Positions 24,601 to 35,600 of a DNA stretch of 64,000 nt are shown piece after piece. Within the stretch, counting starts at the first letter, position 1. Each line of letters opens with the position of its first letter. This DNA is from Rotaria sp. Silwood1 (Eukaryota; Rotifera; Eurotatoria; Philodinida; Philodinidae), in the NCBI GenBank assembly GCA_905250075.1, contig CAJNOP010000282.1, forward strand, positions 27,161-91,160. The letters are read 5' to 3'. The notes under the pieces were generated by a model. It worked only from the letters and a program-made list of their open reading frames with translations, made no database searches and was not told the DNA's origin. A program made the position numbers and the translations under genes.

Positions 24601-27600
24601 TGCCAACTTCTTAGGAAACTCTTTTACCTAATAAAATCTTTTCTCCGATCTCTTCTAGCTGTTATTGTTAAGGAATAAAATAAAAAGATCTTTTGTTACA
24701 TACCAAGTGTTGCCGTAGAGAAAATTACTTGAACATATCGACTAGAAAAAAGTGCTTCAACAGCTACTCGACTTTTATTATTGAAACCAGCATGATGATA
24801 AGCTACAGCTCGTTGCATATATCCAATTAATCTTGGATTTTTCGATGATGCTCGTTCTAATAGAGAATCAACAAATTCTCGATCACATTCATGTCGATTT
24901 GCTAATGTACCTTCATCTAAAATACCACCTAATAATTGTTGTTCAAGATCAGAAAGTATAATTTGATTATTTTTTTCTTCGTCTAATAATCCTAATTCAG
25001 TAACATTATCTTCATCATAATTTCGTTTATTCGAAGATTCTGATACGTTTTTTTGTAGTTTTTTCAATTGTTTCTAAACGTTTCTTTTAATGATTCAATT
25101 TGATTTTTATATTTTGTTTCTCTTAATTTTTTTTCTAATTTTTCAAAATATTCAGCAACATATGTAGTCATTGTTTCACATAACATTCGATTATTCGAAA
25201 AAACAATACAAGATAGAAGATTTTTCTCCTTTAATGTTAATATAAAATCAACAATGATTAATAAATGATGTTGGTTTTGTTTCAGGATAATGAATATCTT
25301 TTGAAGAAATTGGTTTAAGAGATGTTACAATTGAATCAATAATTGTATTTTCTTTATTATCAATTAAACTATGAAACTGATTACGAACAAGTCGCGAATA
25401 ATTATTATATTTAGTTTGTTCGATTATCCAATCAGGTTCAAAATAGTGTTTTAATGTTGGTATTGAATTTACTTCGACACCATTTTCTCTATCAAATGAT
25501 AAAAGAATATTTATCATTGCTTGAAGGTTGTCGGAGATATGTACTGAAATTATGTATTACTTGTTAGTGAATATAAGGACTTTAGTTATTAGCCAAAAAG
25601 CATACAAGATAACGTTCTTCAAATGTGACTCCTCAATAAAACTCATACTTTACCAATCAGTAGATCCTGACGAAATTTGTAAATCTCTACACGAGTTTTT
25701 TTCCATGCATTTTCTCTTCCAAGTTATTATAGTTGTATAAAACTTTTTTATTCCATTTAGAGTATTCGTAAAATAAACGAATTATGAAATTGTGCTGAAA
25801 TTTTCCAGATATTTGAAGGTTGAACAGCATTACCATTGAGTAATTTTTTTAGGTTGAAATTCTATACTTTGATTTTATCACAACTATTTTACTTGAGATA
25901 AAGCACTCAATAAAATTATAATAATTTGTAATAGACAGCACATGAGAACGAACTCTTATAGATTTCTATTAATTTCATCGAGGACTACTTGTGGGTGGCA
26001 TAAAAACCCGATGAAAGAATCATACTCGACATAATTCGGTCGTTAATGGACTTATGTAGTATTTTACTATTTTCAAAGATCATTTTTCTGTATACTGAAA
26101 ACAGAGAAATCTATGAAATCGGATCTGCAGAAATGTATGCGTTTCACGTCCTATAGATCATGTTATTCAGGAAGTAAAACATTTTCAAATATAAAACAGA
26201 AAAGTCTGTTAGTTTATTGATTTAAATTTATTCGAATTTCTCTTACATTGAACTCAAGAAATAAAATCATTTGAAAAAGAAAATTCTGGATCAAATAGAA
26301 GCCTACTAGAGCATTCAGATTTTACCTTTTCGATGACTACTAATATGCATAACATTGCATAAGTGACGGTCAATCACCGTTGTATGTCTAATTTAAACTC
26401 TACCTAAACACGAATACTAATACAGTAGCATCTTTTTTTAAATGAAAGAAGTTTGAGAACTTTTTTCAATACTTAATGAAGACTTACTTTCTATTAGTTG
26501 ATAAGTTTTGCATAACATCATTTAATTGTAAAGTTTCGTAAAGTGATAATGAAAAATCTTTGGAAACACCTCGTGTTATTAATTGTTTTGCATTCATTAG
26601 ACCAATTGGATGAATTGGATGTAATTGTAGATTTGAATATAAATATTTATTTAAATCAGCCATACGTTCATGATGAGCTATAAAACATCTTCGACATGGT
26701 TTTAATGTTTGAAATAATTTAGAACGTTGATTTTCAATATATTCAATTCAATGACGTAATTCATCTCCATTATTAATTGCTGCTGAAAGACTAATCATAG
26801 GACAATTAATAAGTAACATTGTTTTTTCCCAAACATCAGATCTAGCTTCAGCAGACATACAATGAATTTCATCAAAAATAGCATATTTTATTCTTTGACA
26901 CCAACGTTAATGGTGAATTATTAAGAAGTTCTTCCATAGATTTTTTCTTTTCATTGAATACATCAACAATATTTCCAATATGAATTATTTCAGTCATTGT
27001 TGCAAAATAATCAATTTCAAGATAATCTAATTTAGATTTTTCTTTCTTAATGATTGTAAATATTTTCGTTGTAAAAAAAATTTTCTTTTAAGTAAACCAA
27101 GACGATTTATAGATATTTTAAATTTTGATAAACTTCTATCAATAATTTCAATAGCTTTTGAATAATTATCGTATAAAATATGTCTTAATAAATTTTCAAC
27201 ATTAACAATTTGACTACTTTCATCAACCATATATTTATCAATTTTTCGTTATTTATTTTCTTCAATAATCTTCTCAGCTTTTGTTTGATGAATTTTTTTT
27301 GTTTTTTCTTATTACTGGATGCAGAATCTGCTCTATCCATATTTGCACTATGTGTAGCCGGAAGAACAATTTGTAGTTGATTATCTTTTACATCACGGCT
27401 AGTTAATGATTTACCATACAATGTGAAATAAGTATAACTATAAAAAATAGATTTATTTACAATTAAAAAAAAACAATAATAGGAAATAAGTACTAGTTGA
27501 ATGAATTCTATTGTAGGACAGAAACGAATTCAGATTTAGGTCATAGTACACAAAGGAAAATACCTAACGAAAACTATGACAGATAAGAAACATATATGAA

Positions 27601-30190
27601 AAACGGAAACGTGACAAAAGAATAGACGAGGAAAATAAATATAGCATATATATGGTCAGAGAATTTAATCTACCTTTCTAAATTTTTTTTTCTGCGTATG
27701 TCACTATTAGGTATACACTCAAATCGTTTGGAGCATTTTGGTCTAAATGAAGAAAAATATCCCTGTGTGTTGAACCACGTAACATAGCATTTTTCTATTT
27801 AGTAGACACTTGAAGTAGGGAATTGATACTTAAGAATATCAAAGGAAGAACTTAGACAACATGTTGAAGTCAATAAAAAAAGCATCTAAGCAGGATTAAT
27901 TCATCATACTGAGTCTTATGGAGATCTTTAATTTTGAATTTAAGTTAATTTGAAACTATTATTTTGGTATATCCTAAAGCTTTACATTTTTCTATTATGT
28001 AGTGTAACAAGATCTTGAGATAACAATTGCAGATAATTTAGAATCAAAATAATATATATACCGTCATTCAACACAGTATGGTGAATTGCCACTGTATAGA
28101 TGCTTTTCCGGATAATTTCAGATCATGTGATTGACATCGAGAGTCTAAAAAAAAAGCTTTTATAAATCTTGAACGAAATAACCCAACAATATTGACCTTG
28201 TGAAGATCGGAAGAGAACAATGTTTCTTCTTTACTGAACATATTAATAATCAAGGTCAATTGTAAAATAGGTTTAGAATATTGTTTTTACAATTTCAAAC
28301 AAGAATTAATGTCCTTCCAAGTCTTTTCTCTGTAATGGTCAAATTCGTGAATGACTATTTTGTTTCAATCAAAAAATTCTCAAGAAATACTCACAAAACT
28401 TCTCTTTTTCTGAAATGGATAATAGTTCAAGATTAATCTAAGTTGAATTCTATTGTGTTCTATGACAGATGTGTTTGTGATCCACAAACTTAGGTAATTT
28501 CATCCATGATCTGTTTTAGAAATCATTTAAGACAAAACTCATAATGTTCGGTCTTACAATTTTTGTTGACTTTTGGTTCGATAACGATATTTATTCGAAT
28601 TTCTGTATGTATTATCATTATTACGTACACGACTTATCTCATCACCAACCTAAAAATAAGAATAGATTTATAAAATAATACTTTTAAGAATTATCAAATA
28701 TACCTCTTTGTATACATGCCAATGATATTTTTCTATGAAGTAAAACATATATTTTTTAAATATCTGACATATATGAAGAAAAAAAAAAGAATTATACCTT
28801 CATATTGAGCTGAAGAATTGTCATCACGATCGATAAAATCAAATGTCCATTGAGTATTTGTTGATAATATTGGTTTTAAATAATTATCAATAAATGAATT
28901 TGCTATTTTAATAAATTTTTTTTCTATCAGATATTGATGTTGAAAATATAATATGTTTTGATTGAATGAATTGTTCTACTATATTATAAAAAACTATTTT
29001 CATTTGTTGAAAATTTCAATAAAGTTAAACATTTTTTTGACAATATTCATTGTATTTGAATCAAATTTCATTTTTGTTGATGATTGTTTGAGTTGATAGA
29101 GAGTAAAAGCGAAAAGTCGTCCATCAAATATATTAACTACTTTTGAATACGATAATAATGAAGAATATAAGTATAGACATGATGTAAGATGTTCTTGAAA
29201 TTGATTAATCAATTGAGAAAATATGGAATTAAATGTGTTTGAAGGAAATTTTGGTAGAAGATGACGATCAATTAATAATAAACGAATCAAAAGAACTACA
29301 TGAAGAACAAGGAGTTGACTTATAATATTGAACAAAGATTCGCTGTTTGATTGATCCTAATCAAATAAAAACAGTGATAAGTTCTTCGAATAAAATATTA
29401 TCATGCATTTTTCGTTTCCATTATTATTGCTTCAAGATAAAGAAAAAGTCGTACATCATCTTGATTTGTTAATTCATATATTTTCTTTTCAAATTCGATA
29501 GAATCATTGTTTTCTGACATGGAAATAATTTGATAAGATGATAATATTGATGATAATTACCAAATAAACGATAAATATAAAGAAGATTTTTTAATGCAAC
29601 AGGTGATAAAAGATGATCTTTATTGATATCAAAACTTGACATATCATGATAGAATATAAAATGTGGTTTTTCTTCATAAATAAATTTAATATATTCATTA
29701 TGAAGCCATGTTGAAAATTTTCGTACTTTTGATGATCTATATTTGTTACTATTTTTTGAAAGATGACTTATAAGATAAACACGAATAAGACTTAATATAG
29801 AATTTTCTTTTCTATAGATATTGATAATGACAATTAAAAAATATTAATGTATAATTTGATTGCATATCTTGATTAGTAGTTTGTTTTCTTGAACGAAAAA
29901 TTTCAATTGTTGTTAAGATAGGTTTATGTATTTCAGGTATAGTAGCAGATGATAAATTTGATGGAAGTAGTCGAAGAAGTCGTTGATATTGTTTTTGATC
30001 ACTAATATCATCTGATAAATGTAATGCAATTTGTTGTAAAGCTGCAGCACCAATCTTTTCATTTTCATTTTTAATACAATAAGCAAGAGTACGAAAATAA
30101 AAATCAATCACATGAGTATGATCTTATTGACAATAATATAAAACTTGAAGAAGTCATTTACATTGACTAACTGGATCGATGAGAATATTA
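21664..30190 (-). pseudogene. DDX60-like SKI2-family RNA helicase, broken copy
   Basis: Pieces in order along the minus strand match human DDX60 as I remember it. N-terminal parts lie at about 30.1-28.5 kb (YTLIFFNCHYQY; KFSTWLHNEYIKFIYEEKPH; IEKYHWHVYKE). Then come LYGKSLTSRDV at 27.4 kb, the DExH motif YAIFDEIHCMSAEARSDVW with LSAAINN at 26.8 kb, a KPCRRCFIAHHERMADLN linker at 26.6 kb, AVAYHHAGFNNKSR at 24.8 kb, the ALGIHMP...YRQSSGRAGRCG motif VI exon at 23.6 kb, and a C-terminal exon (22.4-21.66 kb: SPFAGLSGLT, LNSYALDFFKQ). DDX60 is an antiviral RNA helicase in vertebrates. Lesions: in-frame stops at 22402-22404, 23223-23225 and 26748-26750; frameshifts near 26.9, 25.25 and 25.07 kb; an acceptor reading GG instead of AG at 23609-23610; and apparent loss of the Walker A segment between 27.0 and 26.9 kb. 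The 29.9-30.19 kb part is assigned least surely. Confidence 0.8.
23785..24098. mobile_element. hAT-type MITE with perfect 8-bp target duplication
   Basis: The element begins CAGAGTACTGCA and its other end, read in reverse complement, begins TATAGTATTGCA. Inside the ends are GC-rich GACCCAACCCG / GACCCG blocks. It is flanked by TTACAGGC at 23777-23784 and again at 24099-24106, a perfect 8-bp duplication as hAT transposases make. It has no coding capacity. It lies in the 1.1-kb intron of the broken DDX60-like gene, between the YHHAG exon and the motif VI exon. Confidence 0.7.
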
Positions 30191-30608
30191 GATTTTTTAA
30201 TCGATTGAATTGTCTATATTAATCAATAGAGAAACAATATATGCTCAGATCTATCCTCAATGTCACTTTATTCGTAGTCTACGTAATTTAGAATTCCATG
30301 AAGAATCATTTAATAACAAAATGACTTCATTTCTCAAGGATGCAAATTTTCGCTTTGGAATCATAAATCTATGGTTCATATATATTTTCTTTCTCAAGTA
30401 AAAATTTCAGTTCAGATGGTTGAATATTCACATCAATATTGTTTCAAATTTGGATGAAAATTATTTAGCTACGTTGACATTTCTATTCACTATTTCCTTA
30501 ATATACAAAGATATAGAAAAACAATAGAACTCTAAATAAGACCACGCGAACTTCGTTACGATACCATTTTCTCGTCGGTCTTTAACAGAGTTCGATTAGA
30601 ACAAGTTC
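30191..30608. other. Spacer between the helicase pseudogene and a foldback element
   Basis: No gene is visible. The short plus-strand frame near 30.2-30.4 kb has no recognisable feature and lies where the promoter of the minus-strand helicase gene would once have been. Confidence 0.4.
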
Positions 30609-31071
30609 AATATCCTACAAAGATTTGGTTTTCATAGACGTTCATTATCGAGATATCGAAATTTTACTAGATTTTTCAACAAAAAATTGTAGTCGTGCTC
30701 AGATCAAATCGAAAATCAAGTTTCTAGTGCCGACTTACAACTTGATTCAAAGAAAGTCCTTAATGAGATTAATTGATTGTACAAGCTTTTGCTTATCCAG
30801 TCTTTCATTTCTGAAAACATTCAGTATTCGATATTCTCGCATGTGTAAAAGCAAAATTTATATCTCTAGAAAAGAAATATTAGATAAGCTAAAATTTGCA
30901 CAATCAATTAATCTCATTAAGAACTTTCTTTGTGTCAAGTTTGACGTCGGATCCAGAAGCTTGATTTTCGATGTGATCTGAGGAAGGCTACGATTGTTTT
31001 GGTGAAGAATCTAGTAAAATTTCGATATTTCGATAATCAAGGACTAAAAGACCAAATCATTGTAGGATATT
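30609..31071. mobile_element. Long foldback (hairpin) element, no coding capacity
   Basis: Arm 1 (about 30609-30790) and arm 2 (about 30895-31071) are inverted copies. For example AATATCCTACAAAGATTTGG at the left end mirrors the right end, and CCTTAATGAGATTAATTGAT in arm 1 is matched in arm 2 by its reverse complement. The arms are about 180 bp and roughly 85% alike by eye; the loop is about 100 bp. No target duplication was found. Open frames across it have no protein character. It is probably a non-autonomous foldback DNA element; a transcript through it would fold into a long hairpin. Confidence 0.7.
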
Positions 31072-31671
31072 TAATAGCTCACTAAGGTCTATCGTTTGAG
31101 CATATACTTAATCAAAAAATAATTTGACATTTGAAGACGTTCACTCATGAGCTATTCATTTTTTATCTTATAGTGATGTTTTACAAGCTCATAATTTATT
31201 TTTCACTGATTCAGTGATTTTTTTAAATTAAACTCTTTTGTTTGATTCGGTTTTCAGAGAAATCATAGCCGAATTTTTTGAAAAACAAAAAATAACTCGA
31301 AACTCACATAAGTTGACTCAGTTTTTTTAAGCTGACTGCAAATCTGTTATGTCTTTTTTTTATTCAGGACCTGCTTTTTGCAATCAAAATCTATTAGAAC
31401 CAGGTGAAAACATGTGGCCTATTCGAAATTCAAGTTATCTGTTTAACAAAGATTACTTCTAACAAAAACATCGGAAAGTATTCGATGTGATAGCCCTTCC
31501 TACAAACTTTCAAAATCAAGCGAAAATTCATGCTGTTTTTTTCGATTTCTCAAGACATTAAGAAAACAATGAACAATAGATTGATATAGTTTTCCGTTGA
31601 AATTATATGAATATAGAAAACCTGATATGAGCCATCTTTTCATATATGAATCATAAATTGATTGGTAGAAG
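31072..31671. other. AT-rich spacer, no gene seen
   Basis: Short frames only. A minus-strand frame running into the neighbouring MITE (31.5-31.7 kb) takes its N-terminus from the MITE and has no recognisable motif. Confidence 0.45.
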
Positions 31672-31879
31672 CAGTGGCGTAGCCAGGGGTAGGGCCATTG
31701 GGCAATTGCCCATAGCTCCAAAAGTTATTGCCCATGGATTTATTGAGCTATGCAGTGCTTGAACAGTTATTGCCCATAGATATTTTTGAAATCATAACGG
31801 TTGCCCTTAGCTGTCCGTAACTCAAAATAGTTCGGCTGATGAATTGCCCATGACTCAAAAATTTCTGGCTACGCCACTG
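31672..31879. mobile_element. hAT-type MITE (208 bp) with perfect 8-bp target duplication
   Basis: The ends are CAGTGGCGTAGCCAG and its inverse CTGGCTACGCCACTG, perfect 15-bp terminal inverted repeats of classic hAT type. The flanks are GGTAGAAG at 31664-31671 and GGTAGAAG at 31880-31887, a perfect 8-bp target duplication. The interior repeats the motif ATTGCCCATAG/ATGG several times. Perfect ends and a perfect duplication suggest a fairly recent insertion. Confidence 0.9.
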
Positions 31880-32030
31880 GGTAGAAGTGTAAATATTTGA
31901 ATCCTTCAGAAAAGGCATTGTTTTGTTACGGAGCGATTTCTCATGAAATTCTATTGAGAATAATATTTATGTGCCTCTGTTCTTTTCATATATCAAAATA
32001 TTAAAAAAATGTAAATTAACCTGGCCTTTT

Positions 32031-32240
32031 TTATGCACTTGTACTTGCGATGTTTTTTTCATCTTCATCATCAGATAATGATTCTTTTTCAGATTCACTC
32101 TCAGATTCCTCATCGGATGTTTCATTGCCAGCATTTATAGCTATTCGATTAGCAATAGCACCTTGCTATTTTTGATAATAAATTTTCCATTATTGAAGTT
32201 TTTGATCAGCTACTTTCTCAAAAATGGAAACATTGTGTAC
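32031..32240 (-). pseudogene. 3' remnant of an acidic Ser/Glu-rich protein gene
   Basis: On the minus strand the reading GAIANRIAINAGNETSDEES continues through a Ser/Glu/Asp-rich run and ends at a stop at 32031. Extending the same frame upstream gives EKVADQKLQ, a stop, WKIYYQK, another stop, then the piece above. Both stops could derive from Gln codons by one C-to-T change each. The mariner element starts at 32248, immediately upstream. The family is unknown; the reading beyond 32165 is tentative. Confidence 0.4.
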
Positions 32241-32247
32241 ATTATTA

Positions 32248-33989
32248 TACAGGGTGTCCCAAAAGTAAGGAAACAAAGTTTTTTTTTGATCTTTTTTCTT
32301 ATAGAGCGTCAGCTAGCTCTCATATTTATACCACAGATACTAGATGACATAAGTGAAAGATCTAGCACACGAACAATATCTGAATGTAGTAGTTTGTTCA
32401 AAAGCATATAAATATAGTATTACCGAAGAAATGGAAACGTACTTGACAGTTATACTTTCCACTGGCGTAGCGTATACTACTTTGTTTTTGGTAGTATTTA
32501 TATATGCACTAGTGGTGACGTCTGCAGAAACAATACGAATGGTTATCTCTTTTATCAGGTGATTCATATTTTGTTCTCTGTTTACTATCTGTTTCTTTTC
32601 TCGCAGTTCCAACTGCGTTTTTCATATTTTTTTAATCATGAGTGAAAGTTCTCGTTTGTCGACATCTGAAAGGATTGAAATTGTAAAATGGTATGCTGTG
32701 TACTAGAATGCAGGTGAAGTTGCTCGTCAGTTTCAACAATGTTACGATCGAACTTCTCCAACACGAAAGAATATTTTGAATCTCGTACGAAAATTTGATG
32801 AAACCGAAAGTGTTAAAGATGTTCCCAGATCTGGCAGACCTAGATCTGTCAGTACCGAAGAAAGCAAAGAAAGTGTTCGTGCAGCTTCTGAAGAAAGTCC
32901 TGAAACATTATTAAGAAGAGCTTCATTGGAGTTAAATCTGTCTAAAAGTCAGTCTTCAACGAATGATGAAGGAGTTGGGATTGCAGCCTTATCGTCCTCA
33001 ATTACTGCATGTTCTAAACGATAATGATCCCGACAGATGCTGCGAATTTGCTGTTATCTTTCTGAAATTGGTCGCTGAAGGCTCTTCGTTCCCTGATCGA
33101 ATTGTGTAGACCGATGAAGCTACTTTCAAGTTGAATGGACGCGTCAATCGACATAACTGCGCCTACTATGCTACAGAAAACCCTCATGTCGTCATTACCC
33201 AGGAGATTAATGCCCCAGGCATTATTGTATGGGCCGGAATTTGATCTGGAGGCCTTATGGGACCGTCCGTCTTTCGTGATACAGTTACTGGATGCAGCTA
33301 TCTGGAAATGCTTGACGAAGAAATTGTTCCTGCTATTGAATATCAGATGAATTTAGAAAAAATATTTTATATGCACGATGGAGCTCCAGCTCCTAATAAC
33401 CAATTCGTTCGAGGTTTTTTGGACAAAGCATTCCCTGATCGATGGATTGGTCGGCGTGAGCCAATAGACTGGCCAGCACGATCACCGAATTTGACACCGA
33501 CCGACTTCTTTTTATGGGGTGTGGTAAAAGACCGTGTGTATGCGACAAAACTCTGAAATCTTCAAGCACTCAAAGATGCTATTATTACAGAGATGCGGAG
33601 GTTACCAATGGAATTATGCCAAAAAGCTTGTCAATCAGTACCTGAGAGACTGCAACTTTGCAAAGATTTAGAAGGTGAAAACATTGAGCAATTTTTGTGA
33701 AAATCTTCTTACTGCACAGACTTAACAAAGACATACTTTGGTATGTGTAATTATGCTGTTCTGTTGCTTTCATAAAAGTTTTGCTAGAACTCACGCATGT
33801 TACCTTATTATTGATTCTCCTATATTTGTATGCTTTTGAACTAACCACTACATTCAGATATTGCTCGTGTGCTAGATCTTTCACCTATGTCGTCTAGTAT
33901 CTGTGGTATAAATATGAGAGCTAGCTGACGCTCTATAAGAAAAAAAATCGAAAAAAAACTTTGTTTCCTTACTTTTGAGACACCCTGTA
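32248..33989 (+). mobile_element. mariner (DD41D, rosa-like) DNA transposon with long terminal repeats
   Basis: The ends are TACAGGGTGTCCCAAAAGTA and, inverted, TACAGGGTGTCTCAAAAGTA, with TA at each border as for mariner target sites. The inverted homology continues inward about 175 bp (to about 32420 and from about 33815). This is much longer than the ~30-bp ends of most mariners and includes a shared AGCTAGCTCTCATATTTATA block. Total length is 1.74 kb, a normal mariner size. The plus-strand transposase inside is broken. The element sits beside the remnant of an acidic protein gene. Confidence 0.85.
32638..33700 (+). pseudogene. mariner transposase, inactive
   Basis: Starts MSESSRLSTSERIEIVKWYA, the N-terminal helix-turn-helix region of mariner transposases, followed by the linker GRPRSVSTEE. 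Catalytic motifs are readable: [13 protein letters not shown] (first Asp), MHDGAPAPNN (second Asp), and WPARSPNLTPTDFFLWG (third Asp). There are 41 residues between the second and third Asp, so this is DD41D, the spacing of the rosa-like subgroup. Lesions: in-frame stops near 32704, 33107, 33243 and 33556, and a frameshift near 32.97 kb. Most stops look like single substitutions (for example TGG or CAG to stop codons), consistent with gradual decay. Confidence 0.85.
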
Positions 33990-34130
33990 TGTGACTCTTC
34001 TCCAAACTTAATCAATTTTATAGATACTCGCCACTTCATGATTTTTATCAGAAAAAATCGAAATACTACTTCGTATCTTGTACTGATCTTTGGATCATTC
34101 GTACTGATACCTGCCACTTGATATGATTAA
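33990..34130. other. Short spacer between mariner and foldback element
   Basis: A minus-strand piece reading MAGISTNDPKISTRYEVVF crosses this spacer and runs into the mariner end. It may belong to the gene fragment on the other side of the mariner, but the evidence is weak. Confidence 0.3.
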
Positions 34131-34823
34131 AAGACGTAGGTAAAGTTAGCACTATATTCGAGTTTTTTGTGTCCGGATCCGTTTTTTGACTTGGATTGGC
34201 TCTCTACTTGGTTGGGTTATATGCAGAATTAAATTCTGCATCGAATGGTGCCATCTTCGACTGGGATCATCGAGCAAAAAACTCACTTATCTTCGAAATA
34301 CTGACTTTTTTGGGAACTTTTCCAAAAGTATTTCGCGTTCCGATTCGCTCTCTCACTTGGTTGGCTCTATATATGGTTGGGTTGAGTTCAGAATTAAATT
34401 CTGCGCCGAATGATACCAATTTCGATTAGGGTCGTCGGTCAAAAACAGTAGATGGCAGCAGCAGTGCCACGTCGAAATTTCTGATCCTCGTTCACCTTCA
34501 TCTGTCGATTTTGCCCGACAACTCTAGTCGAAATTGGTATCATTCGGCGCAGAATTTAATTCTGAACTCAATCCAACCATTTGTAGAGCAAACCCAAGTG
34601 AGAGAGCGAATCGGGACGCGAAATACTTTTGGAAAACTTCCCAAAAAAGTCAGTATTTCGAAGATAAGTCAGTTTTTTGCTCGATGACCCCAGTCGAAAG
34701 TGGTACCATTCGATGCAGAATTTAATTCTGCATATAACCCGACCAAGTAGAGAGCCAACCCAAGTCAAAAAACGAATCCGGACGCAAAAAACTCGAATAT
34801 GGTGCTAACTTTACCTACGTCTT
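34131..34823. mobile_element. Long foldback element with internally repeated arms
   Basis: Ends are AAGACGTAGGTAAAGTTAGC and its inverse GCTAACTTTACCTACGTCTT. Arms of about 300 bp are inverted copies around a loop of about 90 bp (34.43-34.53 kb). Each arm is itself a degenerate dimer: CTTGGTTGG...GCAGAATTAAATTCTGC...GAATG(G/A)T(G/A)CC occurs twice. The palindrome AGAATTAAATTCT therefore appears four times in 700 bp. Frames read across the arms on both strands are artefacts of the inverted repeat. No clear target duplication was found. Confidence 0.8.
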
Positions 34824-35600
34824 GAAAAGTCGAAATACAAAATAATTCTGCATTTCTCGTCAATTATTTTAATCACAGCATGTTTCTTTATTTATTAACA
34901 TTCAATTTTAATTTGATTCTCGACTAGGTTGATTGCTGAAAAGGAAGAGTTGAGAGTAGCAGATTGATTTGTATGGTAGTCATATAGGTTGATCTGTTTT
35001 CGATTGATTTACCCACATTTCACATACTAAGATGCAGTAATATCGCTCCTGATGAGCTTGATAAGACATATGGGGGTTAAGATTTTGCGGCATACCACTT
35101 TAATAGCATGTTAAATAATCATCTGAATAAATTCACAGAACTTTGTCGTATTTTCATTTAAGATATTTATTGAAAACGTTAAAGCAAGTATAAATGATGA
35201 TTAAATGTAAAAAACCTCTTAAAAAAAGAAAAAACTGCGCCAAACGCTAGATCCAAATAGAGAGAAAAAATTGAACGAAACAATGAAGAATTAGAAGACT
35301 AACTACAAATAAAGCTTTCATGCTTGATTAGTAATATTATGTCATATGAAAGCGTTCTAAGATCAATTAGAATCTGTGATAGATAAGATTCTTCAAATGC
35401 TGAGAAGTCTTTTCAAAGTAAAAACGAAACAAACACCCTTCAAGATTACCGTGCATGCATATAACATCAAAAGTTTATGAAGATAAAAAGTTCGATCAGG
35501 ATATAAGAAGAAATCAAATGAGAGTAAGTAATGTTTCAAGTAACCTCAGAAACGTCTCCCAACTTGTTTAACGTGCTGGTGGAATAAAACGTGTAAATTC
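34824..35600. other. Spacer before the large tandem array
   Basis: No gene or clear repeat. From about 35.55 kb faint resemblance to the array unit begins (for example ATGAACAGCCATAACAAC near 35.65 kb and a similar phrase 95 bp later). Confidence 0.4.

Noticed and set aside
30625-30981. Plus-strand frame of 118 codons
   Set aside because: It runs through both arms and the loop of the foldback element, so its length follows from the inverted repeat.
32340-32612. Minus-strand frame at the left end of the mariner
   Set aside because: It reads the terminal inverted repeat and the untranslated part of the transposon; the transposase is on the other strand.
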